From: Dyadobacter soli
Lineage (GTDB): Bacteria > Bacteroidota > Bacteroidia > Cytophagales > Spirosomataceae
DNA length: 46,246 bases
Direction of reading: 5' to 3'
Assembly (NCBI RefSeq): GCF_900101885.1
Contig: NZ_FNAN01000035.1
Location: forward strand, 1 to 46,246
Shown here: one piece after another, positions 33,993 through 43,272 of the stretch
Numbering within the stretch: position 1 is the first letter of the stretch
Layout of the letters: each line of letters opens with the position of its first letter
Made by a program: the position numbers and the translations under genes
The notes under the pieces: generated by a model
Told to the model about the DNA's origin: nothing
The model's input: the letters and a program-made list of their open reading frames with translations, nothing else
The model's database searches: none

Positions 33993-36900
33993 TTATCGCC
34001 GGATCAGTATCCTGTGCGAGGTAGGTGTGCCGTTGGCCCGGTTGAGCATGAGGATATAAATGCCGCCGGGTAGCTTGCTTACGTCAATATCTTTTTCGTA
34101 TCGCTGTGTTTGGAAGACCAATGCACCGCCGGTATTGAAAAGCCGCATCGAGCGGATTTCCGAAGGATTGTTCGTCTCCACCGACAAACGATCCGAAGCG
34201 GGGTTAGGGAAGAGGCTTACCGAAGTCTCGATTTCCGGTTCCGTTTTTCTTTTGATGGTTTCAGCCATAGCTTCTTCCGGCACCGGGGCGTTGTTGTAGC
34301 CTGCGGGCTGGGATTGAACGTAACGCCACGGGCCGTACATCTGGCCGGTGATGGCCAGGACGGGCGAGTAGCGGACGCGCGCGCGGACTTTGGTGGCGAT
34401 GCCATTTTTTACAATTGTAGCCTTAAATTCCTTACCTCCCATTGGAATATTCTCAAACGCAAAACTGATACCAGAATATTGTGTACTAGTTGTGATGGAA
34501 TTATTGCCAACTTTTGAGAAAGGCGCACCAGATGCCGTAACTTCTGACACAAGCTTTACAACGTCAAAACCGTTGAATGATTTTGTATATAGTCCGAAAG
34601 CAAAACTGTTGATTGCAAATTGATTATGATTGTAGGGAGTTGCCCAATCGGTATTATACAATTTTATGTTATTCCTCAACCCCTTCCCATTATTACCATA
34701 GTAAGTAAACGTTGCCCCAGCGTCAAGAGTGTTTCCGTTATCATAGCCAGGTACTCCTACGAGGACGTCACTATAGCCATCGCCATTCACATCACCAGCG
34801 CCTGCTACTGCCTTGCCGAGGAATCGGTTGAGAGCATTACCTTCTGTACTAAACGAATTGGTGGTTTTAGCGCCATTCGGAGATCCGTGGAATACGAATA
34901 CACCACCTTCGCCATTGTGGCCATTGTTTAAATTCGGAGCGCCCACGATTACGTCGCTGTAACCGTCGCCGTTCACATCTCCTGCGCAGTTTACGGATGA
35001 TCCGAAGTAGGCGTTGGTGATGTTTGCTTGCAGTACGGTTGGAGCGGGCGTGACGTCGTTGATGCCGCCGACAGTTCCGTAATATACCTTTGCAATACCT
35101 TCGTTCGATTCACCATCGTCAAAATAGCGTGCACCAACAACTACATCGCTGAATCCGTCGCCATTCACATCCCCGGCAGAGGCGACTGAAAAGCCGAAAT
35201 TGGCGTCGACCTGGTTTCCTTCCAGGCGCTTTTCATAAACGGCATCTAATCCTGAAGATGCACCATGGTAGACATAGGCAAGCCCTTCACTTGCTTCTCC
35301 AAAAGAGCCGCCCCAGGCACCGACAATCACATCGCTGTATCCATCGCCGTTGACGTCACCCGCAGATGAAACTGCTTCTCCAAAGTGGGTGTTCGTAAAT
35401 CCGGTAAGAGCAACCTGATTCGCTGGGCCATTAACCCCACCGAAGCATACAAATGCTGCGCCTGGCGCTACATATGTCGGTGCACCGATGATAATGTCAG
35501 CATATCCATCACGATTTACGTCACCTGCACTGGCAACCGCGTAACCAAAATCTGAGTCGGCTTTGTTCATCTGCAATGCTTTTGGTTGCAGGTTCAAATC
35601 GATACCTGATGCAGTGCCATAGTACAAAAATACTATACCCTCTTGATTTTCTCCAATCGTGTAATCTTTGGCGCCCACGAGAACGTCGTCAAAGCCATCT
35701 CCGTTAGTATCTCCGGCTCCTGCCACGGAATATCCGAAATTGGAATTTACCTGGTCTTTTTGCAAAATGTAATAGCTTCCTGTATTAATCCCATCAGCAG
35801 CTCCGTAATAGATGCGTGCAATTCCTTCGAAACTTTGTCCCAGGTCATACGTTGGAGCCCCTATCACAACGTCTCCATATCCGTCCCCGTTAATATCTCC
35901 GGCACTAGCCACAGAAAAACCTATTTGAGCACCGGTTGTATTGGCGGTGATCGTTACCGCATCCTTCGTTCCAATCCCCTCAGCGCCACCATGGTAAATA
36001 AACGCATGTCCTTCATCTGTCTGCCCGTTATCAAATGTATAGCAACCGATTACAATATCGCTATACCCATCCCCATTCACATCCCCGGCGCTGGCGACCG
36101 CCGTTCCAAACCAAGCGTTACCCTGGTTGCTTTCGAGCATGGAGAACGGATCGCCAACGATACCGTTTTTCGATCCGTGGTATACGTACACCGCGCCTTC
36201 GTTGAATTGCCCATTGTCATGATATTCGGCACCGAGGAGGATATCGGAATAGCCGTCGCCATTTACGTCTCCCGCGCAAGCAATCGAGGAACCCATATGG
36301 TCGTTATCGGCTCCATAGAAGGTTCTGGCTGGTTGTTGCTGTGCACTAATACCGGTTTGAGACCCCAGGTACAGATTCACTATTCCGTTGTCTTTATTAT
36401 TCGGAAGGTCGTGCAGATAAGCACTAATAAGCACATCACTATACCCGTCTCCATTCACATCCCCGGCCGAGCTTACTTTGTTGCCCATCGCGGCGTTAAG
36501 TTGATTTCCTTCGATGACGGTCGGATTTCCTTGCAAGCCGCCATTGCCTCCGCGATAGATGAAAGCTGCGCCTTCCGCGTCCTGCCCCTGACCATTCGTG
36601 TAAAATCGGGCACCTACAATGATATCGCTGTATCCGTCCGCATCAACGTCGCCTGCGGGTGCGATAGAGTAGCCAAACATGGCATTGGGTTGATTGAATT
36701 CGAGTTGATCAATCTTCTTGAAATTAGTTTGTGCCCCATAAACCACAAAGACAACCCCTTCATTGTTCTGTCCGAAATCAAATTGGTGGCCTGCAACGAG
36801 AATATCACTATACCCGTCCCCATCTATATCCCCGGCAGTGGCTACTGATATTCCAAAATAGGCTTTTGCCTGTGGTGAATAAAACGATATGGGAGTGCTT

Positions 36901-38048
36901 GCCGGGTTAACGCCTTGAGGTGACCCTAAGTATAACAAACCACGACCTTCATTCGTAAAAGCACCGCTATAATAGGGTGCTCCTACCAGCACATCACTAA
37001 ATCCATCACCGTTAAAATCACCCGCGCTAGCCACTGAATAGCCCATTTGAGCGCCAGCCTGATTAGATTCAATTGTAACCGCGGTCAAAGTCAATCCGCT
37101 GGCGTCTCCCTTGTAAATAAAAGCGGCGCCTTCATTAGCCTGCCCTTTGTCATACTCTGGCGCACCCACAATCACATCGCTATAGCCATCACCATTCACA
37201 TCTCCCGCGCTGGATACCGAGAAGCCCAAATGCATATAGCTTTGGTTGATCTCAAGAACTTTGTTCGAATTCTGAGGTGTCCCATTGACTATAATCGGAT
37301 CGATAGTAACAGGATATGCTGCACTAGCTACATCCACGCTGATCTGGATACGGTTATCCACATACGCAAGCGTCGCATTCAAAGGCTGTTTGTTGGCATC
37401 CCAGCATTTGAGGTCGCTATACACGAGCTCATTGCGCGTTTCTCCTTTGTTTGTTTCGGAATAGAAACGTAACTCGTTGCCATTGCCTTGTCCTACTTTG
37501 AGGCCGTTGGCAGTCATTTTTACCTGCAACTGGCGGGTGCCTTCCGGTGCGGATTCAATTATGAAGTTCTGGCGGACGCCGTCCTCATTGTTAATAAATT
37601 CTTCGGTGAATGCATTGTGGCTGATCTGTACCTTGTTATCGTGGTGGGCGGCCTTTGCCTGGGCTTCCGGCGTGTAGAGCAGCTTGCCGTCAGCGAATAC
37701 GCCTTCATTTACCAGTTCCACTTTGAAGCCGTCGCCGGTAGTGTCTACGCGCGTCTGGACGGTGAGCTTGCCCGGCTCGTAGTAGGCCCGGATATTGTTT
37801 TTGCGGTTGGGGCTTTGCAGCTTTTTCTGCTGCTCGTCGAAGGAAATGTGATATTCCTGTTTTTCGAGCGAGCTGCGGATGTCGGCCAGCGTGGCTTCGG
37901 ACACGCCGGTCGGCAATGCGTCGGTGGTTTGCGCCGCCGCTTTGACTGGGAGCGGTGCGGATCGGTGGTGTTTGTGCCACAGCCCTGCCCCGAGGAGAGT
38001 TGTTCCGGCCAGGGCAACCGCCATGGCCCGTTGATAAATCTTTTTCAT
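33993..38048 (-). CDS. FG-GAP double-propeller T9SS-secreted protein (paralogue D)
   Basis: 1351 residues from the ATG at 38048, chosen because MKKIYQRAMAVALAGTTLL is a normal export signal; an upstream in-frame ATG at 38120 would place 24 hydrophilic residues before it and lies on the far side of the candidate promoter motif. Shared N-terminal domain about 60-262. Fourteen FG-GAP repeats about 274-1115. Bridging module with NNIKLYNTDW and MYGPWRYVQSQ. Type A sorting domain from about 1274 ending SHRILIRR. Its first 250 residues match paralogue B, its repeats 4-7 match B and C, and its C-terminus matches C, so it is central to the mosaic pattern. Confidence 0.92.
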   Translation of the reverse strand: MKKIYQRAMAVALAGTTLLGAGLWHKHHRSAPLPVKAAAQTTDALPTGVSEATLADIRSSLEKQEYHISFDEQQKKLQSPNRKNNIRAYYEPGKLTVQTRVDTTGDGFKVELVNEGVFADGKLLYTPEAQAKAAHHDNKVQISHNAFTEEFINNEDGVRQNFIIESAPEGTRQLQVKMTANGLKVGQGNGNELRFYSETNKGETRNELVYSDLKCWDANKQPLNATLAYVDNRIQISVDVASAAYPVTIDPIIVNGTPQNSNKVLEINQSYMHLGFSVSSAGDVNGDGYSDVIVGAPEYDKGQANEGAAFIYKGDASGLTLTAVTIESNQAGAQMGYSVASAGDFNGDGFSDVLVGAPYYSGAFTNEGRGLLYLGSPQGVNPASTPISFYSPQAKAYFGISVATAGDIDGDGYSDILVAGHQFDFGQNNEGVVFVVYGAQTNFKKIDQLEFNQPNAMFGYSIAPAGDVDADGYSDIIVGARFYTNGQGQDAEGAAFIYRGGNGGLQGNPTVIEGNQLNAAMGNKVSSAGDVNGDGYSDVLISAYLHDLPNNKDNGIVNLYLGSQTGISAQQQPARTFYGADNDHMGSSIACAGDVNGDGYSDILLGAEYHDNGQFNEGAVYVYHGSKNGIVGDPFSMLESNQGNAWFGTAVASAGDVNGDGYSDIVIGCYTFDNGQTDEGHAFIYHGGAEGIGTKDAVTITANTTGAQIGFSVASAGDINGDGYGDVVIGAPTYDLGQSFEGIARIYYGAADGINTGSYYILQKDQVNSNFGYSVAGAGDTNGDGFDDVLVGAKDYTIGENQEGIVFLYYGTASGIDLNLQPKALQMNKADSDFGYAVASAGDVNRDGYADIIIGAPTYVAPGAAFVCFGGVNGPANQVALTGFTNTHFGEAVSSAGDVNGDGYSDVIVGAWGGSFGEASEGLAYVYHGASSGLDAVYEKRLEGNQVDANFGFSVASAGDVNGDGFSDVVVGARYFDDGESNEGIAKVYYGTVGGINDVTPAPTVLQANITNAYFGSSVNCAGDVNGDGYSDVIVGAPNLNNGHNGEGGVFVFHGSPNGAKTTNSFSTEGNALNRFLGKAVAGAGDVNGDGYSDVLVGVPGYDNGNTLDAGATFTYYGNNGKGLRNNIKLYNTDWATPYNHNQFAINSFAFGLYTKSFNGFDVVKLVSEVTASGAPFSKVGNNSITTSTQYSGISFAFENIPMGGKEFKATIVKNGIATKVRARVRYSPVLAITGQMYGPWRYVQSQPAGYNNAPVPEEAMAETIKRKTEPEIETSVSLFPNPASDRLSVETNNPSEIRSMRLFNTGGALVFQTQRYEKDIDVSKLPGGIYILMLNRANGTPTSHRILIRR

Positions 38049-38127
38049 AACTCGTGTGTATTTGAATGTTTTTGGACTTACGGGAATATTCCCGCGTCCC
38101 AAATTTTGTGAATGTGCCAAATAAACA

Positions 38128-38164
38128 GGCTAAGCGATTATTCTCAGGTGGAAATCGCTTAGCC
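38128..38164 (-). terminator. Terminator after FG-GAP paralogue E
   Basis: GGCTAAGCGATT / AATCGCTTAGCC, 12-bp perfect arms, with leftward TGTTTATTTGG. Confidence 0.8.
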
Positions 38165-38202
38165 CGTGGTTTATTGATCACTCAAAAGTCGCCGCCGGAT
38201 AA

Positions 38203-41200
38203 CTAATGCAGTACAATCGGATGGCTGCTTTCCATGGCATCGGCATAGTGGATGTGAAGGATGTAACGGCCGGGACGAATTGCTCCGACATCCAGTTTGT
38301 CGGCATTGCCTTTCCAGGAACGGATCTCCGAGCCGTTGGTTGTCATCAATTCCGATCCGGCGACTGTTCGGTTCTTACCGGTATGAATATGCAGTACCGA
38401 TGCTGCCGGGTTAGGGTATACGTAAGCCGTGTTGGTGGTACTTTCGAAGGGATTAGTCGTCGCAACTTTCGGAGCGGGTGAGCTGATTGTTCCGGCGGAT
38501 GGCCACGAAAGGTATCGCCATGGCCCGTACACCTGGCCGGTCAATGCGAGGGTTGGATTGTACTTTATCCGGAGCCTCAGGTTTGTCCGGGGGCCTTGTT
38601 TGTTGATTTTATTTTTGAGTTCGGTGCCAGTGAGATTGTAATATCCTTTTTGCGCGCCACTGTATAGGGTGCTGTTCGCAAGAAGGCCGTTGGAACCTGT
38701 CGAGAATGGCTGCCCGGCGGGAAGTGCCTCCCATACCAGCCGGCCTTTGTTCAACCCCAAAAATGATCTGGAATACAGGCCGATGCCGAAGTCGCTTTTG
38801 TTGTGTTGCTGATAATTCAGCAATGTGGCCAGGTCCGAATTGTAGAGCCGGATATTGTTTCGCAATCCATTGCCATTATTTCCATAATAAACAAATGCCG
38901 CATCCGCATCCGACTGACCGAAACTGAAATTGGGCGAGCCTACGATCATATCTGAATATCCGTCGGCATTGACATCGCCGGCAGCGGCAACGGCCCATCC
39001 GAAGAAATCGTAAGCATCGTTGGGATTGCCCTTAATACGCTGCGGACTGGGGTTGATACCCGTCGGCGATCCGTAGTAAATCAAAACAAGACCGGTTGCT
39101 ATGGAGGTATTTTCATCGATAAACCAGGGCTCTCCTACAACCACATCGCTGTACCCATCACCATCGAGGTCGCCAGCGCCGGCGACGGACTCGCCCATAG
39201 CCGCGGCCATGCCCGTCTCATGCGCGTACAGGTGTGTGACGTTCGCCTGGGTGATGCCCGCAGGGGAGCCGTAGTAAATGTGAGCGGCGCCGTCGCCATT
39301 ATCATAGCCATGTTCACCGACAACCAAATCGTGAAAGCCGTCGCCGTTCACATCCCCTGCGCCCGACACATCCCAGCCGAAATGTGCCTGATCCTGGATG
39401 CCTTTGATGCATTCCATTGTAAGCGAATCCAGTGAATTAGCCTTCCCATAACCTATAAAAATGGCGCCCGCATCGAAATCGCCGACGCTGTATGCGCCTG
39501 CAACGATGTCGTCGCGGCCGTCACCGTTCAGATCACCGGCAGCGGACACCGCATTGCCCAGCCGCGCATCTACGAGGTCGCTTTCGATGATCCGCAGCCC
39601 GGCGATGTTCGGGCCGTTGGGTGAGCCGGGGAATACGTAAACCGCCCCTTCTTCCGATTGGCCATTGGAATAATTCATCGCGCCGATCACGATTTCGGAA
39701 AAACCATCGTCATTGAGATCGCCTGCATGAGCGGCGGCGCATCCGAACCATGCCCCTGTTTTATTGCTTTCTAAATGTATTGGCACCGGGTTGAGGCCGG
39801 CAGGTGAGCCAAAATAAACAAATGCCGCTCCCTCTTCGTTTTCGCCGCTATCGTAATGCATTGCACCCACGATAATATCACCAAAGCCATCGCCGTTGAT
39901 GTCCCCGGCGGCAGAAACGGAGGTGCCAAAACTGGCATCCGCCTGATCGGCTTCGAGCGTATCGGACGCGTTTTTGCTGATACCATCCGGCGTTCCTTTA
40001 AATACAAATGCGACACCTTCCTCTGATTGCCCATTGTCATAATGCGGCGCGCCGACGATCATATCGTCGTACCCATCCCCGTCTATATCGCCCGCGCCTG
40101 AAATGGAATAGCCCAAAGCCGATTCAGACTGAGCCGAATACACGCCGGTAGCCATGCCTGGCCCGGACGCGCCTCCATGCCACACCATGATGGCCCCCTC
40201 GTTATCCTGGCCCTGATCATAGAGATACGCGCCGATGACAATGTCGCTGTACCCGTCGCCATCCACGTCGCCTGCGCCCGCCAGCGATTGCCCCAGGTAA
40301 GCATTGCCCTGATCGCTTTTGAAAACGGAGGACGGTTTTTTACCAATACCCGCCTGAATGCCAGAGTAAAGCATTACTACGCCCTGATTGGGCAGACTCT
40401 TGCCCTGTGTTTTAGCAGCAATCATCACATCGGCGTACCCGTCGCCCTGTACGTCACCGGCGCAGGCGACCGCACGACCGAATTCCTCTTCCATTTGCTG
40501 CCCAGTGAGTGCAATCGATGGGTTGGGATTGACGCCGTTGGCAGAGCCGAGGTGAATCTGTGCCAAACCCTGATCGGAATAGGCCTTGTCGTAATGCGGC
40601 GCGCCGATAATGATGTCTGAAAAACTGTCGCCGTTCACATCGCCGGCGGATGCGAGCGCGGTACCCAAGTGTGCGTCGGCCTGATTACTTTGAATGATGT
40701 TGGGTATCAGCGATATGCCTTGCGCCGTGCCCAGGTAGACGAACGCTGCGCCCTCATTTAATTCTCCCTGATCGTAAAACGGTGCGCCGACGAGTACGTC
40801 CGAAAATCCATCCGCATTGACGTCCCCCGCACCCGCTACCGAAGTGCCCATTCCGGAGATCGACTGGTTCATTTGCAGGACAGTTACCTTGTTGGGGTCG
40901 ATACCATTGGCAGAACCGGGATACACAAATGCCGCGCCCTCGTTCAATTGCCCCTGATCGAATTCGGTGGCGCCTACAATTAAATCACTGTAACTGTCCC
41001 CGTTAATATCGCCAGCCAGTGCGACCGAGCTGCCGAAATGCGCTTCGAACTGATTTCCTTCCAGCGTCACAGCCGGGTTAGGTTTAATGCCTTTTGGAGA
41101 GCCAAAATGAATGAAAACGACGCCCTCATTGGGCTGTCCTTTGTCGTAAAACGGGGCGCCTAACGCAATGTCGCTGAACCCGTCAGCATTGATATCCCCG

Positions 41201-42225
41201 GCGCTGGACACGGAGTAACCCATTTCGGCATGTGCCTGATTACTTTCGAAAACGGTGGGTACCGGGTTGAGGCCATTCGCGGAACCGTAATAGAGAAATG
41301 CGGCGCCTTCTTCGGCCTCACCGTTGTCGAAATGAGGCGCACCGGCGAGGACGTCGCTGTACCCGTCGGCATTCACATCCCCGGCGGAAGCGACCGAAAA
41401 TCCCAGCCATGCATCGGCCTGGTCGGATTCCAGTACCGCATTGGCATTACCCGGACTGCCATTCACCACAATTGGGTCGATCGTGACCGGGTAGCTGGCA
41501 CCGCGCACATCCACGGTAATAAGAATTTGCTGGCCTTTGCCGGTCATATGGGCAATGAGTGGCTGTTTTTGAGCGTCCCAGCATTTAAGGTCGCGGTAAA
41601 TGAGTTGAGGATGAGCCGGGTCGTTTTTTGCAAAAAATGAAAGCTCGTTCTCTGCGCCGCTATTTTGAACGCGCATTCCAATTGCGCTGAGTTTTACGGT
41701 CAGTTCTCTCGTCCCGACCGGTGCCTGTTCGACAATGAAATTTTGTCTTACACCATTTTCATTGTTGATAAACTCCTCCGTGAACTTCGAATGGCGCAGT
41801 AGCAACCTGTTTTCAAGTAGCTCGGGTTTTGCATTGGGATCGGGCTGGTCGATCAGCCTGCCATCGGCGAGAATGCCTTCATTTTTTAGTACCAATTCAA
41901 AATTACGTCCCGAAGAGTCGATCCGGTTCCGAATGGTGAGGTTCCCCGGCCGGTAATGGGCGCGGAGGTTTTGCCTTCGGTTAGGACTTTGGTGACTATG
42001 CTTTGTGCGGTCGTAGGAAATGTGGTACTCGCGGGCGGCGATGGATTCGGCGAGGCCGACGGGAATGTCAGGAACTGCATTTTGTGGTGGCTTGCTGGTA
42101 GCAGCTTTTTCGGGACTGGCCTTGCGCGAAGGATTGGGAATTAACCAGGTAAAAAAAGCGAAAACAAGCAGTGTGACGGCGGGTGTCACGATAGAAAGAG
42201 GCAGGAGGTTACCGGATTTTCTCAT
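38203..42225 (-). CDS. FG-GAP double-propeller T9SS-secreted protein (paralogue E)
   Basis: 1340 residues. Export segment IVTPAVTLLVFAFFTWLI at about 13-30 is longer and more hydrophobic than in the other copies and could stay as an anchor before processing. Shared N-terminal domain about 55-260 (AREYHISYDRT, KFTEEFINNENGVRQNFIV, YPVTIDPIVVNGSP). Fourteen FG-GAP repeats about 273-1110; several loops deviate (GDSYSD in repeat 3, GDSFSD in 5, NDDGFSE in 10), which may weaken calcium binding. Bridging module (GNGLRNNIRLYNSDL, VYGPWRYLSWPS). Type A sorting domain from about 1267 (VYPNPAASVLHI), ending SSHPIVLH rather than the basic end of the others. First and most diverged gene of the array in transcription order. 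Confidence 0.92.
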   Translation of the reverse strand: MRKSGNLLPLSIVTPAVTLLVFAFFTWLIPNPSRKASPEKAATSKPPQNAVPDIPVGLAESIAAREYHISYDRTKHSHQSPNRRQNLRAHYRPGNLTIRNRIDSSGRNFELVLKNEGILADGRLIDQPDPNAKPELLENRLLLRHSKFTEEFINNENGVRQNFIVEQAPVGTRELTVKLSAIGMRVQNSGAENELSFFAKNDPAHPQLIYRDLKCWDAQKQPLIAHMTGKGQQILITVDVRGASYPVTIDPIVVNGSPGNANAVLESDQADAWLGFSVASAGDVNADGYSDVLAGAPHFDNGEAEEGAAFLYYGSANGLNPVPTVFESNQAHAEMGYSVSSAGDINADGFSDIALGAPFYDKGQPNEGVVFIHFGSPKGIKPNPAVTLEGNQFEAHFGSSVALAGDINGDSYSDLIVGATEFDQGQLNEGAAFVYPGSANGIDPNKVTVLQMNQSISGMGTSVAGAGDVNADGFSDVLVGAPFYDQGELNEGAAFVYLGTAQGISLIPNIIQSNQADAHLGTALASAGDVNGDSFSDIIIGAPHYDKAYSDQGLAQIHLGSANGVNPNPSIALTGQQMEEEFGRAVACAGDVQGDGYADVMIAAKTQGKSLPNQGVVMLYSGIQAGIGKKPSSVFKSDQGNAYLGQSLAGAGDVDGDGYSDIVIGAYLYDQGQDNEGAIMVWHGGASGPGMATGVYSAQSESALGYSISGAGDIDGDGYDDMIVGAPHYDNGQSEEGVAFVFKGTPDGISKNASDTLEADQADASFGTSVSAAGDINGDGFGDIIVGAMHYDSGENEEGAAFVYFGSPAGLNPVPIHLESNKTGAWFGCAAAHAGDLNDDGFSEIVIGAMNYSNGQSEEGAVYVFPGSPNGPNIAGLRIIESDLVDARLGNAVSAAGDLNGDGRDDIVAGAYSVGDFDAGAIFIGYGKANSLDSLTMECIKGIQDQAHFGWDVSGAGDVNGDGFHDLVVGEHGYDNGDGAAHIYYGSPAGITQANVTHLYAHETGMAAAMGESVAGAGDLDGDGYSDVVVGEPWFIDENTSIATGLVLIYYGSPTGINPSPQRIKGNPNDAYDFFGWAVAAAGDVNADGYSDMIVGSPNFSFGQSDADAAFVYYGNNGNGLRNNIRLYNSDLATLLNYQQHNKSDFGIGLYSRSFLGLNKGRLVWEALPAGQPFSTGSNGLLANSTLYSGAQKGYYNLTGTELKNKINKQGPRTNLRLRIKYNPTLALTGQVYGPWRYLSWPSAGTISSPAPKVATTNPFESTTNTAYVYPNPAASVLHIHTGKNRTVAGSELMTTNGSEIRSWKGNADKLDVGAIRPGRYILHIHYADAMESSHPIVLH

Positions 42226-42363
42226 ACGTCAAAAAGTTTGGATAGGTTGAAGTGTAAAACCGGGAGCAATGTGCTCCGACCTCAATTTTGTATTAATCGC
42301 AAACTCTTTGGGAATCCGATGATCAGGTGACGGTATGGGTTAACTAACGGAAAAACGGGCATG

Positions 42364-42402
42364 AAAAAAGCCAGTCGCGGAGGTAGTTTCCGGGACTGGC
42401 TT
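42364..42402 (-). terminator. Terminator after the SGNH hydrolase gene
   Basis: GCCAGTC / GACTGGC stem followed leftward by TTTTTTC; loop of 17 bases with internal pairing. Confidence 0.8.
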
Positions 42403-42427
42403 CAAGTAATTGCAGGTATTCAATGCA

Positions 42428-43105
42428 TTACTTCTGCACCAATGCTTCGAGCATTTTCTCGGCCAGGAACTGGTTGCCCGCGTCCGTCAAATGTACCCGG
42501 TCGGAGGTCAGAATGCCTTTTTCCTTGTTTTCAGGATTGTTTTTAGCCAGATAGTCCTGGAAATGCTTGCGGAGGTCGAGCAGTTGCAGGCTGTTGCGCG
42601 TCGCGATCTCGCGGATCAGTTTGGAATACTGGTTCAAATCACCGTCCTGCTGGTTGGAATTATCATTGCGCTCGCCGATAACCGTAGGCGTACACACGAT
42701 CACGCGGATATTCTGGGCTTTCAGCTTTTTGATCAACGCCTCGTAGAACTTCACATACTTGTCGGGATCGGTACCGGTGCCCGACGATGCCTTGTGCCAT
42801 ACGTCGTTGATACCCACGTAAATAAATACCACATCCGGTTTCTTGGCCAGCACGTCGTCTTCGAGCCTCAGATAAAGGTCATATACCTTATTTCCGCCGA
42901 TTCCCGCGCCGATCAGCTCATACTGGCTGTCCTGGCCTTTCGATTTCAGCATTTCGCCCACTTTGGTAATGTAGCCTGTCGGGCCCACGCCCGCCTGGGT
43001 AATGGAGTCGCCGAAGAAAACAACGCGGAGCGGCTTGTCGGCACGCATAGCAAGCAACGGAAGCGCGATAATGGCAATTTGCAGCAGTTTGAAAAATACT
43101 CTCAT
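42428..43105 (-). CDS. SGNH/GDSL-family hydrolase, exported
   Basis: 225 residues. Hydrophobic N-terminus MRVFFKLLQIAIIALPLLA looks like a signal peptide. All four SGNH blocks are present: block I VVFFGDSITQAG with the nucleophile Ser near residue 33, block II IGAGIGGN (Gly), block III YVGINDVW (Asn), and block V DRVHLTDAGN with the Asp-x2-His pair. The family removes acyl or acetyl groups from lipids, sugars or cell-wall material. The single-domain form with this GDSITQ block resembles sugar acetyl-esterases, but the substrate is not determinable. Monocistronic with its own terminator. Confidence 0.92.
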   Translation of the reverse strand: MRVFFKLLQIAIIALPLLAMRADKPLRVVFFGDSITQAGVGPTGYITKVGEMLKSKGQDSQYELIGAGIGGNKVYDLYLRLEDDVLAKKPDVVFIYVGINDVWHKASSGTGTDPDKYVKFYEALIKKLKAQNIRVIVCTPTVIGERNDNSNQQDGDLNQYSKLIREIATRNSLQLLDLRKHFQDYLAKNNPENKEKGILTSDRVHLTDAGNQFLAEKMLEALVQK

Positions 43106-43161
43106 GGATTGGTTGTATGGATTTTTGTTGAAAAGACGGGGTGGGCGGGGAAATACCCTTT

Positions 43162-43272
43162 TTGACCGCCGACGGCCGACCGCGGACCGCCGATATTTTG
43201 TGTTTATTACTGTGGATCATTTCGTAATTCCGAAACAAGCAGTCGGCCGTCAGCGGTCGGCGGTCGGCGGTC
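43162..43272. repeat. GC-rich inverted repeat between modC and the hydrolase gene
   Basis: Left block GACCGCCGACGGCCGACC... (43162-43191) and right block ...GGTCGGCGGTCGGCGGTC (about 43228-43272) are imperfect reverse complements around an AT-rich centre of about 40 bases. The right arm encodes the last residues of ModC (RPPTADR), so the repeat has been taken into the gene's 3' end. Confidence 0.6.

Noticed and set aside
35643..36848. 401-residue open frame on the + strand inside FG-GAP paralogue D
   Set aside because: Antisense frame kept open by the repeated GDVNGDGYSD codons; its residues (ITIPIPIHIPG repeats) are just the reverse reading of the calcium loops. Similar frames occur in the other copies (24883-25941, 28583-29665).
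21217..42225. Regularly spaced repeats that could suggest a CRISPR-like array
   Set aside because: Repeats of about 180-200 bases are in-frame coding units of FG-GAP blades, not short identical repeats with unique spacers.
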